Shown here: one piece after another, positions 11,459-23,789 of the stretch | Position numbering within the stretch: position 1 is the stretch's first letter | Layout: each line of letters begins with the position of its first letter | Assembly (NCBI RefSeq): GCF_000003815.2 | Contig: NC_049981.1 | Coordinates: 2,498,498-2,562,497, forward strand | Direction of reading: 5' to 3' | From: Branchiostoma floridae | Lineage: Eukaryota; Chordata; Leptocardii; Amphioxiformes; Branchiostomatidae | Length of the DNA: 64,000 nt | Position numbers and translations under genes: made by a program | The notes under the pieces: model-generated | Database searches by the model: none | Seen by the model: the letters and a program-made list of their open reading frames with translations, nothing else | What the model was told of the DNA's origin: nothing

Positions 11459-13808
11459 GCTGGAGATGTCAGTCTCTCCGCCAGCCAATACTGGGGGCCC
11501 AGCCCTGGCGATCGTGCTTCCCTCCCGAACTAGCGGCTCGGCCGTGCGCCTGAGTGCCCGTGCTGGATCCAGCGGGCTCCTGGCGGTTCGGGCTCGGTGC
11601 GACCCGCCTGATTGTGCCGTGGATCGGCTCCGTGTGGCTCCGAGCGGCGTCTGAGTCTGTCCGAGGTCTGCAACTCGCACTACGGCCTGGGTGGGGACGG
11701 TACCAGCGCGGCGATGCCAACCAGCGGACTCGCCCCCTTTTTCGACTAGATTGAGCTTATTTCTTTTCAAAGCAAAAGTTAATTCCAAAAATACTGCAAT
11801 GAAAAAATATTACTCAATTATATCAAAGTGAAAATATAACTCTACTTATGTGTGTGATGAGTCATTTGTCATTAAAACTCCCTTTTTCTAATTTTATGGT
11901 AAGGGGTGGCTACGCAATGTGGAACAGCAAAGCTAGGTTTGTGTGATATTTGAAGCTAGTTTGTAGTTATTTCTGATACTTCTATAATAGTTGAAGACGT
12001 TTAAATATATCTTAAGAAGGTAAAACTTGAGGTATTCTTGCACTAAAGTAAAATATCATATATTTTCTAATTTATCTAATGATACTTGACGTGTAGAAAT
12101 GTTTATATTTAACGTTTGTGTGATATATGGGTGACCGTGTAACCCCCATACATAGCCACCAAAGCAGCAAGACTAGGATCCCCCATCTTGGCGCCCCACA
12201 TGCCCACATTGTCAATTCGTGATGTTCCCGAAGCAGGAAAAAATCGCTCTCTTCTCGGACAATTCTACCTTCCTTTTCCTGCCAACACGGACTATATTTC
12301 ACCATACTGTTGTTGGGAAAAACAGGCCCATTTGTGGGGGACAACGGCGCCATATTGAGGGTAGGGTGCCGGGCCAACGTTAGGGGTCGTTGTTTCACAG
12401 TCGGCTGAAGCCGGTGGAAAGGAAAGTCATCAGTAGGAAGAGGAAATTGTGGATGGAGTAAGGGAGCATGGGCGCCATTTTGTCCGGAGTAAGACCGTTT
12501 ACAGCGTCTGTGACGTTCGTACGACTGTCTGACGGCCCGACAAGTGGCTCAGCGCCAAATCCTGCGGGACAAACCGGCGCAAAAAGAGCAGGGCACGCCA
12601 CCTGCAGACGAACCAACAAGTGGCATCACAGCGGGGATAAATAACTACACAGGCCGGAATACTCCCATGTGCAACAAGTCATTCCCAGCTGAAATTAAAC
12701 AAACATATCAAAACCGGGGATTCCGCTGCAGTACCGTAGCAAGCCGCTAGGGGACACAAATCCGATCATTTTTCTCATCAAGACCTAACGAAATAAAGTT
12801 TCCAACGTTACCCACATATTTATCCAGGTCATTATCCAGTTCGTCCGTAAACAGAAAACAAAGAGGCTCAAACCCATTTTAAGCTCCTTGCTTTTAAACA
12901 AATGCTACCAAAAACATAACTTCTGCCATTGGAAAGTTAACTACTATATCCACCTTTAAAATGTGTAAATGGATAATGAATAAAGTTATTCTCCAAGCAG
13001 AGGTTGAGTCTCGCCGGTGATATAGTAGTTGTCGGAAAATTTACCGGAGCGCGCTGGAGAATAGAATAAAGCCAGAGGTCCGTGTTTAAAAAAAGCCAAG
13101 ACTCAAGTACTTTAAAGAACCCACCACACTCAGTGAATAGTTATTGGCTAAAGGAAGAAGGGAATAAAAGAAGAAAAAAACGAAGGAAAGAAAGGATGGA
13201 AAGAAAGAAAGGAAGAAAGAGATAGAGAACAAATCACTATGCCTGTAGATACCACCAGTACAGTGTTGGCGCATACGGTCACCACCAGCGTTGGCGAATT
13301 TTCCACAGCAACTTTCAAGAACGCAAACTCCCCACACACGCTCATATCATAACAATGATGGTTGTTCGGTTTGCTTATATTTCCGTTTTTCTCCAGCAAT
13401 GACTTGTGTGGGAAGACAAGAGAACAGCGTCCCTACAGACCGATAATCAAAGTGGGGACATTTACTTTTAAAACCATTTTACGCCCATACACGTTCATCA
13501 ATCTCCAAGCAGATGTTCGGAGGGAAATCGTGACGCACTACGTTCTCGGGCCTGGGTGCCAGACGGAGTAAAGCTAAAATGGGCTAACACCCAAGCTATA
13601 GCGAAGTCACATATCCATGTAGCAATACATGACTAGACCTGGTTACCAGCGAGCGAAAAACATTCCGATTTCCTCTCCGCGTATCTGCTTTAACTTTGAG
13701 ACAGAGTCGTCACCATGACGTCATGGTCTCGTCGCTCCCAAGCGGTACGAAAGCGACCACTTGCGACTTTATTACAAACTGCAGCCGTTCTACAATCCAC
13801 TTCCCAAG
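11459..13808. other. Divergent intergenic region G-alpha-q / KIFBP
   Basis: No coding exon seen. GC-rich sequence at 11470-11720 is probably the 5' untranslated region and promoter of the G-alpha-q gene. 11790-12130 is AT-rich. A fragment near 12705-12750 (ccgctgcagtaccgtagcaagccgctagg) resembles the interior of the TIR element at 16133. Sequence just before 13809 holds the KIFBP start region, with no TATA box identified. Confidence 0.5.
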
Positions 13809-16800
13809 ATGGCGGCCATGTACCTACAGAATCAGGGGTTTGAAGAGTATGCGAGTGCCCGGCGACTGAGCGAGGAGGTAACGGCAGGGCGGGGATGGCA
13901 CGGGACGAGGAGGGGGAAGGGGTCCCCAGTATTGACTTCGTAACGCCATGTTGTAGTTGTTGTTGTCAGCATTTACCCAGTCAGTGACGCCCCCCTCCCC
14001 ACCACATCCAGCCCTGTCATGCAATGGAATGCATGTTTGTATCAAAGTAAAGGGATGACACTGTAGCTCAATCGGTAGCAGCTTAACAGTTGAGCACCTG
14101 GCTGTAATTAGTTCGTAACTGGGAAACACCGCTTCTGATCCGTAATGGGTATCGTGGTTAGAGCTGCATTCGTCTTTCGAAAGACAAATCCGGATGTAAA
14201 ATTCTAAAAATGGGGTTCGTGTTCGAGGAGGTGCCTCAAGCACATTACAACAGCCTCATTACTTAGATGGGTACTTATAGCTACTGGTTGTGCTGCAAGG
14301 TGAATAGGTGCATGTTTTATGTTAAGAACAAAATCTGTTGTAAGGTTTGGCATACTAGCTTAGAAGGCGGTGACACGCCGATGTCCATGACCACTGATGA
14401 CAAGTATTTTCCCGCCCTCCTGTATCCCCTTCAGGAGTCCCGTCAGGACCCGGAGACGGAGCCCTACAAGTCCAAGTACAAGGCACGGGAACTTCTGCTG
14501 CAGCTGGCAGAGGCTCTGCAGGGGTTTCAGGATGAATCACAAGCAGAGGAAAACATCGGTCAGTTTAGCACGGATTCACCATCTGTCCGTCCTTCCATCC
14601 ATTCCACCCATTTACTGCTGTGTTTACTGCTGTGTTGACCCTGCCGTAACGTTGTCCAAACTGTTTGTTTGTTTACTCCTTTGTTTGGTGTTGTTCAGAG
14701 TTGACCCAACAGTTGTCCGAGCTCTTTGTTTGTATACTACTTTTTTGTTCAAAATTGATATTACAGTTGTCCAAGCTGTTTGTTTACTCCTGTTTTTTTG
14801 TTGTTCAGAGTTGGTGCTACAGTTGTCCAAGCTGTTTGTTTACTCATGTTCGTTTTTTGTTGTTCAGAGTTGACCCTACAGTTGTCCAAGCTGTTTGTTT
14901 GTTTACTCCTATTTTTTGTTGTTGTTCAGAGTTGACCCTCCAGTTGGCAGAGCTGTGGTTCCATCTCGGGGTGAACTTCAGCGAGACGGAGGAGGTTCCC
15001 ACAGGTGAGCAGTACTTCTCCAGGTGTGCAGAACTCATGCAGGGGCACAAGATGGACCAGCGCTGCGTCAACACCTGCCTCAACTGTCTTAACCAGGTAA
15101 ACACTTTCACTTTCAGCTGCCTCAACTGTCTTAACCAGGTAAGCACTTTCACTTTCACCTGCCTCAACTGTCTTAACCAGGTAAGCACTTTTACTTTCAC
15201 ATCCTCAAGTTTCTTAACCTGGTAAGTGCTTTCACGGTCACCTGCCTCAGCAGTCCTAACCAGGTAAGCACTTTCACTTTCACCTTCCTCAACTATCTTG
15301 ACGATGTAAACACTCTAAGTTTTATTTACGCACATTCTAGTCTTATGTACCTTAAAGCATTCTCAACTATCAGTCGCTGTTCTTTTTTCCTTTCAGAATT
15401 GACTCATGCGACTTAAGACATGTTTCCTACAGCAAGTTACATGATGGATGTTTTGCAAAATTCCTCACAATTAAAGTCATGTTTTATGAATTAAAACCAA
15501 CAAATGATTGTGAAAATATTGCTGTGTGATTTTTGCTTGTTTGTTTATAGTTTGTGTTGTATCAATTTAGTCATGTTTGTTTACTGTTGGTATTGTTGTT
15601 TACTCCAGCTTGGCATCCTGTGGGTCTCGCGATCAGAACCGGAGAAAGCCCTGAAGATTTTACAGGTGGGACAAAACTTATCGTCAACATCAGTCGTGAA
15701 CTTTCGTTGATCATATCGCCATCCTTACTTGATCAATCGCTTTGAGTCGCAATTCTTGTACAACCAACTCCCATAATCAGCCCAAATGAACAGATATAAC
15801 AAACAAACAAACAGACATAAGAAACAAATGGACACAACAAACAAACAGACAACAAACAAACAGACATAATGAACGTCCAAACGTAACAGACGCATATACA
15901 CAAAAAACAAACAGACATAACAAATAAAATGTACACAACAAACGAACAGACAACAAACAAACAAACAGACATAATGAACGTCCAAACGTAACAGACACAC
16001 ATACACAAAAAACAAACAGACGTAACAAATAAAATGTACACAACAAACGAACAGACAACAAACAAACAGACATAATGATCGTCCAAACGTAACAGACAAG
16101 CATACACAACAAACTAGAGTTCGGCGACCTCATACCTCCATGAAAATTTAAAGCTTTTGTAAATTTCATGCAATTGACTAACACATTAACATAATTTATG
16201 CATGGCGTTGTTCAGCATTGACTAACGTACACATGTCACAATTCTAAAATTCCCATTATTAATCATAAAGCAGTTTTGCAATTTTTACATAAATTATGCA
16301 AATAAGTTCCTCATTACCATATTTGGTATCTGCTTATATTCCACCTATCATAATTAACATCTGTTACATTTATTTAAGTCCAGTTATTGAAAACAACGGA
16401 ATTATACAATTTCCTCATTAATTATGCAAATCAACTCCTCATTTGCATAACATGTATATCATTATGAACATATTTGCCTAAGGTACACGCATACCCAATA
16501 TGATGCCAATCCATCAATCCTTTCTGCATTTATCCTCTTTGGAATGTCTTGACAAAAATGCCCCTGCAGTTCCCAAATTAAATGTTAGGGGGCTGAAATT
16601 TGCTCCACTTTGTCATGACACTAAAAGCTATCTACCACCCAAATGTCAAGACCATATCACATCTGGGACAAGAGATACATAGAAAAAATTGCTATGATAG
16701 AATATTCTCATTAATTATGCAAATGTGCTCCTATTATGCATAATTGGTATTTCACTTTGTACAACATTGTCTAAGGTACTAGTACCTACATACCAAAAAT

Positions 16801-19800
16801 CATGAAAATCCGTTGTTCCCTTCTTGAGTTATCGTCTTCAGAAGTTTTTGACAAAAATGCCCCTGCTATCCCCAAACTAGCCGCTAGGGGGCCCAAAATT
16901 TTTTCACTTATTCCTGAGCACAAGAGCTATCTAATACTCTAAAAACGTGACCATAGCTTGTTCAGAACACGAGATAGTAAAACCGGAAGTTGCGCTGCAG
17001 TACCAAGGGAAGCCGCTAGGGGGCCCAAAATCTAATCATTTCTAGCTTTCATCACACCCCACCAACACACCAAGTATGAAAGTAATCCATCCAGCCGTTC
17101 TTGAGTTATCTTGTTGACAGACAGACAGACAGACACACACACACACAAACGCAGGGTAAAATATAACCTCCATGACATTTCATGGAGGTAATGAACAGAC
17201 ATAACAAAGGGGTAAAACTGACTCTTGTCCCCCCAGGAAGCTGAGGACATTTACAAAATGTACATGCACAACGTGGGACAACCCCCTCTACTACTACATG
17301 AGTAAGTACCCCCCTGCAACTTCATATGTAAGTAACCCTTGCTACTTCACAAGTAAGTACCCCCCATCTACTTCACAAGCAAGTGCCTCATACAGGGCCA
17401 AGGTTTGAATCCTGCCGTGTCACTGATCTTGTGCCCTTGGGAAAGGCATTTTACACGACTTTCCTCACTTCACTGAAAATGGGTTCCAAGTTTTGGCTAG
17501 GATGGTCCCTTGGATAGGACGTTAAATGGATGTCCCATTTTTGGGGAGAGCGACACCCCTCGCACATTAAAGAACCCACCACACCTTTTGAAAAAGAGTA
17601 GGGGCATACCCCAGTGTGCGATGGAGCAATTCTTTCTGTCTGGAGTTGGTGATTCACTACACATCACTCAAATGGAGGCCTGGCAAACCTACATCTCGTA
17701 TCAGCCATGCAGTGAATTTCGTTTACAATCATTTACCCGAACTTCAGGAAGAATAGTAATGTATCATTCACTAATGGAGATCCGATTCAAACCAAACTTC
17801 ACGTGTATTTAAAGTACCCCCCTCTTATTACACATGTCCAAAATTAATTGCTTATGATGTATTCTGCAGATTGTGCTGAATGTGATGTTCCTTCTCCTGC
17901 AGATTGTTGTCTCCTGAGCAGACTGGCAGCCCCAAGTCTCGGCAGGCAGAGTTTGAGAAAACTCACACCCTGACCCTGTACTACCTCGCACAGACATACC
18001 CCAAACTGGGCGACAACGAAAAGGTAAAAATGACGTCTTGCCCTTGTTTTCTTTGACCGGTAAGCCCAAAAATACTTGAAAGCCTGACGGTATAGTCTGT
18101 CCATATCCTAATTGCTAGTCCAAAGTCCGGTCCACTATTTTTTTCAAGTCCGTTTTTTCCGGACCAGTCCAACAAGAAAAAAACGGTTTTGCTTAACTGT
18201 ATGTATTCCTGTATGTATTCATGTGTGGGCCACAACACCAGCATAGTGCTGCCTGTGACCCACTTGTATTGTACTGTTTGCAATTTCAATAAATCAAATC
18301 AAACTGATTGATTGTTTTTGTTAGATGTTGGGATGGATAGACAGATGATTCTGATGGAAGATAGGTAGATGGATTGGTTGATCAATTGGTTCATCGATTG
18401 GTTGATTGATTGATTGATTGGTTGATTGATCTCTTTAGTCTGCAGCCTACTGTCACCTGACCCTCAGCCGCCAGCTGCAGTCAGGACACTTCCAGCCGAT
18501 CGACTGGGCGACAAACTGCGCCACGCTGTCACAGTACTACGTCACGCGCGACAACTTCACACAGGGGAGACATTGTCTGGGTAAGCATCTTTCCCAGTAC
18601 AACGTTTTTTGTGATCCAGCCAGCGCAAGTTGCGTGATATCACAGTTTTTGTGTTCTAGCAAGCATGAGTTGCGTGATGTCACAGTTTTTGTGTTCCAGC
18701 CAGTGCAAGTTGTGCGATGTCACAGTTTATGTGATCGAGCCAGTGCAGGTTGCATGATGTCACAGTTTTTGTGTTCTAGGAAGCACGAGTTGCACGATGT
18801 CACAATTCTTTGTGTTCTAGCAAGCATCAGTTGCAGGATCTATAGTTTTTGTGTTCCAGCCAGCTCAAGTTGCGTGATGTCACAGCTTTTGTGTTCCAGC
18901 CAGCACAAGTTACATTATGTCACAGATTTTGTGTTTCAGCCAGCACAAGTTGCATGATGTCACAATTCTCTGTGTTTTAGTAAGCATCAGTTGCGTGATG
19001 TCATAGTGTTTGTGTTCCAGCCAGCGCAAGTTCCGTGTTGTCACAGGTACCCGAACCATCTGATGAGACAGAAGACGGAGAGAACGAGTCGGCACGGGAA
19101 AAACTGGAGCGTCGGAAGGCGGACATCTCACGGTGCTGGCTGAAGTACTGCCTGGTTTTACTACAGGAGTCCAGGTACTCATTCATACATTCTATCACTC
19201 ACACACTCAAGCTCTCACAGACTCATTCACTTGCTGGTTTGCTCACTCGTTCGCTATCTCTCACTCATTCACTCACTCACACTCATGCTTTTACTCACAT
19301 TTGCATTAACTCACACACGCTGGCACTCATTCACTTACACATTCACTCATTGATACTACTGTAAATGCAGAAATGTTTGCGGTGGATTAATGTTTGCGGT
19401 TTTTGCGATGACCACTTCACCGCGAACTTAAAACTACTGCAAGCATTATACTATTGTGGTATTAGACTGCAGTCTATGGTGTTACCGTGAAAATAAAACC
19501 ACTGCGAAAAGTCCTTTTCCCGCTACCGCGAAATTAAATGTATTTACAGTAATTTGTTCACTTAGTTAGTCATTTATCGCACATCTTTTTACTTTAAATT
19601 TCATTTCTTCCCAAAGGCGTTTTTGTTCTCACTCATTCCCTCCTTCTCCTTTTCCCAGGCAGGCTCTGATGGATGACATCGGTGAGTTGGACAGGGCAAA
19701 GCAGACAGACCTGGCCAAGGGCGGGGCTGTTGCCGGGAGCAAGGGTAGCCATAACGACGACAAACAAGAGAAGTCAGAGGATCCGGAAAAGGCAGAAGGT

Positions 19801-22800
19801 AAGATTACAGAAGTAAGGAATGAAACAGTAAAGGAAGTATTGCAGGGGAATTATTGTCATTACAGTTACAGTCATTCCTTAGTAAGACGGAATGAAGGGA
19901 GAACAAAGGTCAATATTTACAGTTACAAATCTTTGTTCCAACACAAGGGAAACACACAACATGAATTTTCCGTTGATCCATGACCGTGGTAGATTCCGTC
20001 TTCCCGCCATTTTTTATTCGCTCCTGACGTCATCAAACATCCGACTTCCGGAACGTCAGCGCAGTGAATAAGACTGTCACATCTGATGAAGGTCGGCAAG
20101 ATGGACTGAAAATTCATGGTGAGTGTCTTCCTTGTGCAGGAACAAAGTTCAGACTTTTTAACTATGAATTCTACCAACAGAGATGAGTCTTTATTCGAAA
20201 TGTCAATGTTACCACCCCCACCCCCCCAGGTGCTGATGGGCCGGGCTGTCACCATGGCGATGAGAAGAGTCAGTTGAGATTCGAGAGTCTTGAGCTGACA
20301 GCGCTAGAGGATCAGGTTACTGACAAGAAGGTCACAGACTTTGATCAGGTCAGTGAAGATTATTAGGATAATCAGGGTAGGACTTAGTAACCAGGTCAGC
20401 ATTATTAACTAAGTTATGAAGATAAGCAGAGTAATTAAAAAGGTAGCCATGTTAGCATGAAATGTAAACAAACACTGCTGCTAATGTCCTGGACATTCTT
20501 TCTCCACATTGAAACCATTTTGCCTGTGACCTTGTTGTCAAGACCAGTTTATTTCGCAGCAATCCACAGGTCACATAAGTGGAAAAGTTTTGCCAGTTTA
20601 CATATTGTAGATGTCTGCAGTGCTTTAAGAAACTGCTAGGTGGCACTACCTTCCATGCTGCAGTGTGTTTGTGTTGTTCATTGCCTTCTTCCTAGGTCCT
20701 TTTTATTTTATTCACCAGTTGAATTTCCTGCGCTGCATTTGAAATTTACTTGGTGGCGCTGTGAGGCAGGTTCTGATTGGTTGGTTGTGTGTGTTGCAGG
20801 CGCGTGCGGTGTTCCTGGTTGGGCAGAAGTACGTGAACGCAGCGAAAGAGTTTTACGTGTTGGACGGGCACGTAACGGACTTCGTGGAGATCACCCAGGT
20901 AGGCAGGGCATCTGGGGGGTGCTTTGAAATAGGTGGTGCTGTAGAAAAGGGGGAATAGGGGGTACTGTGGAATAGCGGTTACCGTGGAATAGAGGTGATG
21001 TGGAATAGGTCGTACTGTGAAATAGGGGGTGATGTGGAATTGATGGTACTGTGGAATAGGGGGTGATGTGGAATAGGGGGTGCTGTGCAATAGTGATGCT
21101 TTAAAATAAGGGGGATGTGGAATAGGGGATGCTGTGGAATAGGGCATACTTTAAAATAGGGGGGATGTGGAATACGGGGTGTTGTGGTATAAGGGGCTGC
21201 CGTGGAATAGGGGGACTGTGGAATAGGGCGGGTATTTCTCTTTCCTGAAAGGAAATCTGAACTTGCACCCTGACCCCACACAGGACTGGAGTCAGCTGTT
21301 CCGGGCGCTGTCGTTTTTTGAGCAGGATTTCGAGCGTCGCTGTAAGATGCACAAGCGTCGTGCAGACATGCTGCAGTCCCTACTGTCGGAGCTGAACCAG
21401 CAGCACTACCTGCTGGTGTGCAGACAGATCATGTACGAGATCGCTGAGATCTTCAGCGAGATGCTCGACCTCAAGGTCGCCATCGCGGAGGCCGCAGACG
21501 AGAGACCGAAGGTCCACGCCGTCAAGAAGATCAACTCACTGTGAGTATGGGTTGCTAGGTTACAGGTTGCTAGGTTACAGGTTGCTAGGTTACAGGTTGC
21601 TAGGTTACAGATTATTAGGTTACAGATTATTAGGTTACAGATAGCTAGGTAACAGATTGCTCGTTTGCAGGTTGCTAGGTTACAGGTTGCTAGGTTACAG
21701 ATAGCTAGGTAACAGATTGCTAGTTTGCAGGTTGCTAGGTTACAGGTTGCTAGGTTGCAAGTGCTAGGTTACGGGTTGCTAGGTTACAGTTCACAATGAC
21801 AAGAAAATCATGGAGAGTATGGGTTGCTAGGGTACAGATTATGCCATCATGTGTTGCTAGATTATGTATTGCTGGGTTATGGTTCATGCCATTAAGAAAA
21901 TCAACTCACTGTGAGCATCGGTTGTTAGGTTACAGGTTGCTAGTTTATGGTTTATGCCATCAAGAAAGTCAACTGACTCTCAACTCACTGTATGGGTTGC
22001 TAGGTTACGGGTTGCTAGGTTACAGGTTTGTTTCAGACATCTTGTCTTTGATACCTCTGATTGTTGTTACAAAATCAAACCTAATCCACCAACTGGTCCC
22101 ATGTTGTAAACTCTTCTGCAGGGCACAGCAGTCCATCAGTCACTACCAGATGTTCTTAGGTAAGGAACAGTTCTGTGGGGTGCTCATGTTTGGTGTTTGG
22201 TGTTACTCCTACTCCCATTGTAGATAACATACTGTCAGTTTTATGATGGTGACTCCTTCTTCCATTTGCTTCTCAAGACTCCTTAAGAAAGGCTGATAAG
22301 GAGATGCCCAAGACGTTCTCAGAAGACACGCTGCGCCCTGCGCTGGTGGCGAACTTCTGTGTTGGCAGATTGTGAGTACTAGTACTTCTGACATTTTTCT
22401 TCCAAGATTTTATTTCCAATTTTCATGCCTAATGCCTGTTACTTTTCAGTGCTGATATTTGTTTGTTTGTTTGTTGTGTGTTTTGCAGATACTCCAAGTT
22501 CCTGTCCTCTGATCCCCAGGTGAAGCTGCAAAACATGTCCAAAAGGTGAGGATTGAACCGTTCACATATGGGGAGGAGAGTGTGAGGGCAGTATATGGGC
22601 TATGACCGTTGGGAGTTGGGGGTGTATGTTCATTGGATGTGGACTGGACCAGTGGTGGTTCTTTAGCCTTGGTATTGTGAACATTATGTTTGACTGCACC
22701 ATTATGGATAAAGGGGTGTTCTGTGTTCCTCAGTAGAAATCAGACACTAACAGATCCCCCTCTCCAGCCTGGACCATTATGAATAGAGGGGTGTTCTGTG

Positions 22801-23744
22801 TTCCTCAGTAGAAATCAGACACTCACAGATCGTAACCCCCCTCCAGCCTGGACCATTATAAATAGAGGGGTGTTCCATGTTCCTCAGGAGAAATCAGACA
22901 CTACCATTTTTCTACCCCCCCCTCCAGCCTGGACCATTACCAGTTTGTGGTGGACTACTGCACCTCCCATCCAGACATTGCAGAATTAGTTAAGGTGAGT
23001 TTGTAGCATTCAGCTTGAAGAATCAACTTGTAACATTGTAATGTTTCTCAAAGACATACACTAGCTGCATAACAGTCCAAGACTGAATGTGTCCGATTAA
23101 CTCCATAGACCTCCTAGCCTGGTATCCAGATGTATTGTAGCTCCCGAGTCTCTTCTGTCGTCTCTGCAAAAACATGTAGAAGAGGAAACTCAGGAGCTAC
23201 TAGAAAGGTCACATTTTCAAGAAAATGCAAGATGTTTCCAAAGGGAAAAGAAAGGAAAAATCGCAAGAAACAAAAAGGCAACATTTTTGCGCAAGTCTAG
23301 TGCCTCGCATGTTTGGACGTCTTGAGTGTGAGTAAAAAAAATTGAAAAAGGCGAGTGTCAAACGTACAATGCCCTGTTCACAAGATGAAAACGTATATAC
23401 AAGATACATGTCTAAAAAGGCTTGATTCATGCTGAGTCTGCATGTATGAAATGAACTCTACAGAGATGTACAGAGATGTCCATGGAGTAGGTATGGATTT
23501 GAGTTAATTTTTATTCTGATCCTCAGCAGAGCTGCACAAAGATGACCATGGACTAGGCTTTATTCATGCTGAGTCTGCTTGTATGAAATGAACTCTACAG
23601 AGATGTACAGAGATGTCCATGGAGTAGGCTAGATTTATGCTGAGTCTGTTTTCATTTACTCCACAGAGCGAACTTGAGATCTGCACAGAGATGTCACAGC
23701 TACTGCCCATACAGATGGAGAAGATTCGACTCACCTTGTCCTGA
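13809..23744 (+). CDS. KIFBP: KIF-binding protein (KIF1-binding protein, KBP), complete, 17 exons
   Basis: Helical TPR-like protein that in vertebrates binds a subset of kinesin motor domains and limits their attachment to microtubules. Exons: 13809-13877, 14435-14558, 14930-15096, 15609-15665, 17237-17301, 17903-18023, 18439-18580, 19021-19174, 19659-19798, 20230-20348, 20800-20898, 21284-21540, 22122-22159, 22278-22371, 22489-22545, 22928-22994, 23667-23744. All junctions are GT-AG and phases join, giving 615 codons plus stop against about 621 in human. Conserved blocks include EPYKSKYKAR, FHLGVN, LGILW, LYYLAQTYPKLG, RRKADISRCWLKYCL, FERRCKMHKRRADML, YYLLV-type HYLLVCRQI, DLKVAIAEA and a C-terminal LLPIQMEKIRLTLS. 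The ATG at 13809 is chosen because exon 1 joins exon 2 in phase 0 at the position where human similarity begins. Five junctions in this gene adjoin exon-derived minisatellites. Family assignment is firm; microexon boundaries are inferred by eye. Confidence 0.95.
14050..14245 (+). mobile_element. tRNA-derived SINE-like sequence
   Basis: GTAGCTCAATCGGTAGCAGC at 14062 closely matches a Pol III A box in tRNA context; a weak B-box-like TTAGTTCGTAACT follows at about the right distance. It lies in KIFBP intron 1. Confidence 0.45.
14640..14960 (+). repeat. Minisatellite of KIFBP exon 3 acceptor junctions
   Basis: About five copies of ttgttgttcagagttgaccc plus acagttgtccaagctgtttg. Each copies the acceptor TTGTTCAG and the first exon 3 bases (AGTTGACCCTCCAGTTGGC). 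The real acceptor ends at 14929. Confidence 0.9.
15070..15295 (+). repeat. Minisatellite of KIFBP exon 3 donor junctions
   Basis: About five copies of ctgcctcaactgtcttaacc followed by ag and gtaagcactttcactttca. The first copy is the true exon end (donor at 15097); later ones keep GTAAGC donors. Confidence 0.9.
15780..16115. repeat. Minisatellite with acaaacagacataa units
   Basis: Higher-order repeat of about 110 bp built from aaacagacataac and gaacgtccaaacgtaacaga segments. KIFBP intron 4; interrupted by the TIR element at 16133. Confidence 0.85.
16133..17190. mobile_element. 1.06-kb TIR element inserted in a tandem repeat
   Basis: Ends TACCTCCATGAAA and TTTCATGGAGGTA. The interior is AT-rich with repeats of ctcattaattatgcaaat and of a block containing gacaaaaatgcccctgc followed by a taggggg motif. 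A (GACA)n/(CA)n tract lies near 17116-17148. The acagacataa repeat of 15780-16115 resumes right after it, so it appears to have inserted there. It is in KIFBP intron 4. No ORF was recognised. Confidence 0.65.
17390..17620 (+). mobile_element. tRNA-derived SINE-like sequence
   Basis: AAGGTTTGAATCCTGCC resembles a B box. The downstream segment (gatcttgtgcccttgggaaa) matches, in reverse, the block at 30960-31133, which shows an interspersed family. KIFBP intron 5. Confidence 0.5.
18602..19046 (+). repeat. Minisatellite of KIFBP exon 8 acceptor junctions
   Basis: About eleven 40-bp units of tttttgtgttccag plus ccagcgcaagttgcgtgatg and tcacag. The last unit is the real acceptor (exon start 19021) and first 25 bases of exon 8. 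Most upstream units keep a TTCCAG, TTCTAG or TTTTAG acceptor. Confidence 0.92.
19357..19551. mobile_element. TACTGTAAAT-ended MITE, copy A
   Basis: Inverted ends TACTGTAAATGC and TATTTACAGTA flank about 195 bp with GTTTGCGGT and CTACCGCGAA segments. The outer TA fits a TA-target (Tc1/mariner-like) element. It lies in KIFBP intron 8. Confidence 0.75.
20900..21240. repeat. Minisatellite, unit about 20-40 bp (gtggaatagggggtgatgtg)
   Basis: Degenerate copies of gtggaatagggggtgatgtg in KIFBP intron 11. It begins a few bases after the exon 11 donor but contains no exon sequence that I can see. Confidence 0.85.
21520..22030 (+). repeat. Minisatellite at KIFBP exon 12 donor with junction copies
   Basis: A 15-bp unit ggttgctaggttaca fills most of it. 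At 21885-21935 a copy of the exon end plus donor recurs (attaagaaaatcaactcact then gtgagc), and a partial third near 21955-21990. The real donor is at 21541. Confidence 0.88.
22670..22945 (+). repeat. Minisatellite of KIFBP exon 16 acceptor junctions
   Basis: Four units of about 85-90 bp, three of them ending in cccctccag followed by cctggaccatta (first bases of exon 16); the most upstream is degenerate. The true exon start is 22928. Confidence 0.9.
23400..23700 (+). repeat. Repeat resembling the KIFBP exon 17 acceptor junction
   Basis: Two to three copies of catgctgagtctgc, then atgaaatgaactctacagag and atgtacagagatgtccatgg precede the exon 17 start at 23667, which itself reads ctccacagagcgaacttgag then cacagagatgtcacagc. 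Similarity is partial. Confidence 0.7.
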
Positions 23745-23789
23745 ACTGACCTTGTCTTGAACTGACCTTGTTCTAAACCGACCTTAAAT

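Noticed and set aside
11237-11788. 183-codon minus-strand frame extending G-alpha-q exon 1 upstream
   Set aside because: Residues before MNKMACC are GC-rich low-complexity with no similarity to G-alpha N-termini; treated as 5' untranslated sequence.
20900-21240. Repeat after KIFBP exon 11 as a further junction-derived array
   Set aside because: It starts close to the donor, but the unit contains no exon 11 bases, so it is not counted among the junction arrays.
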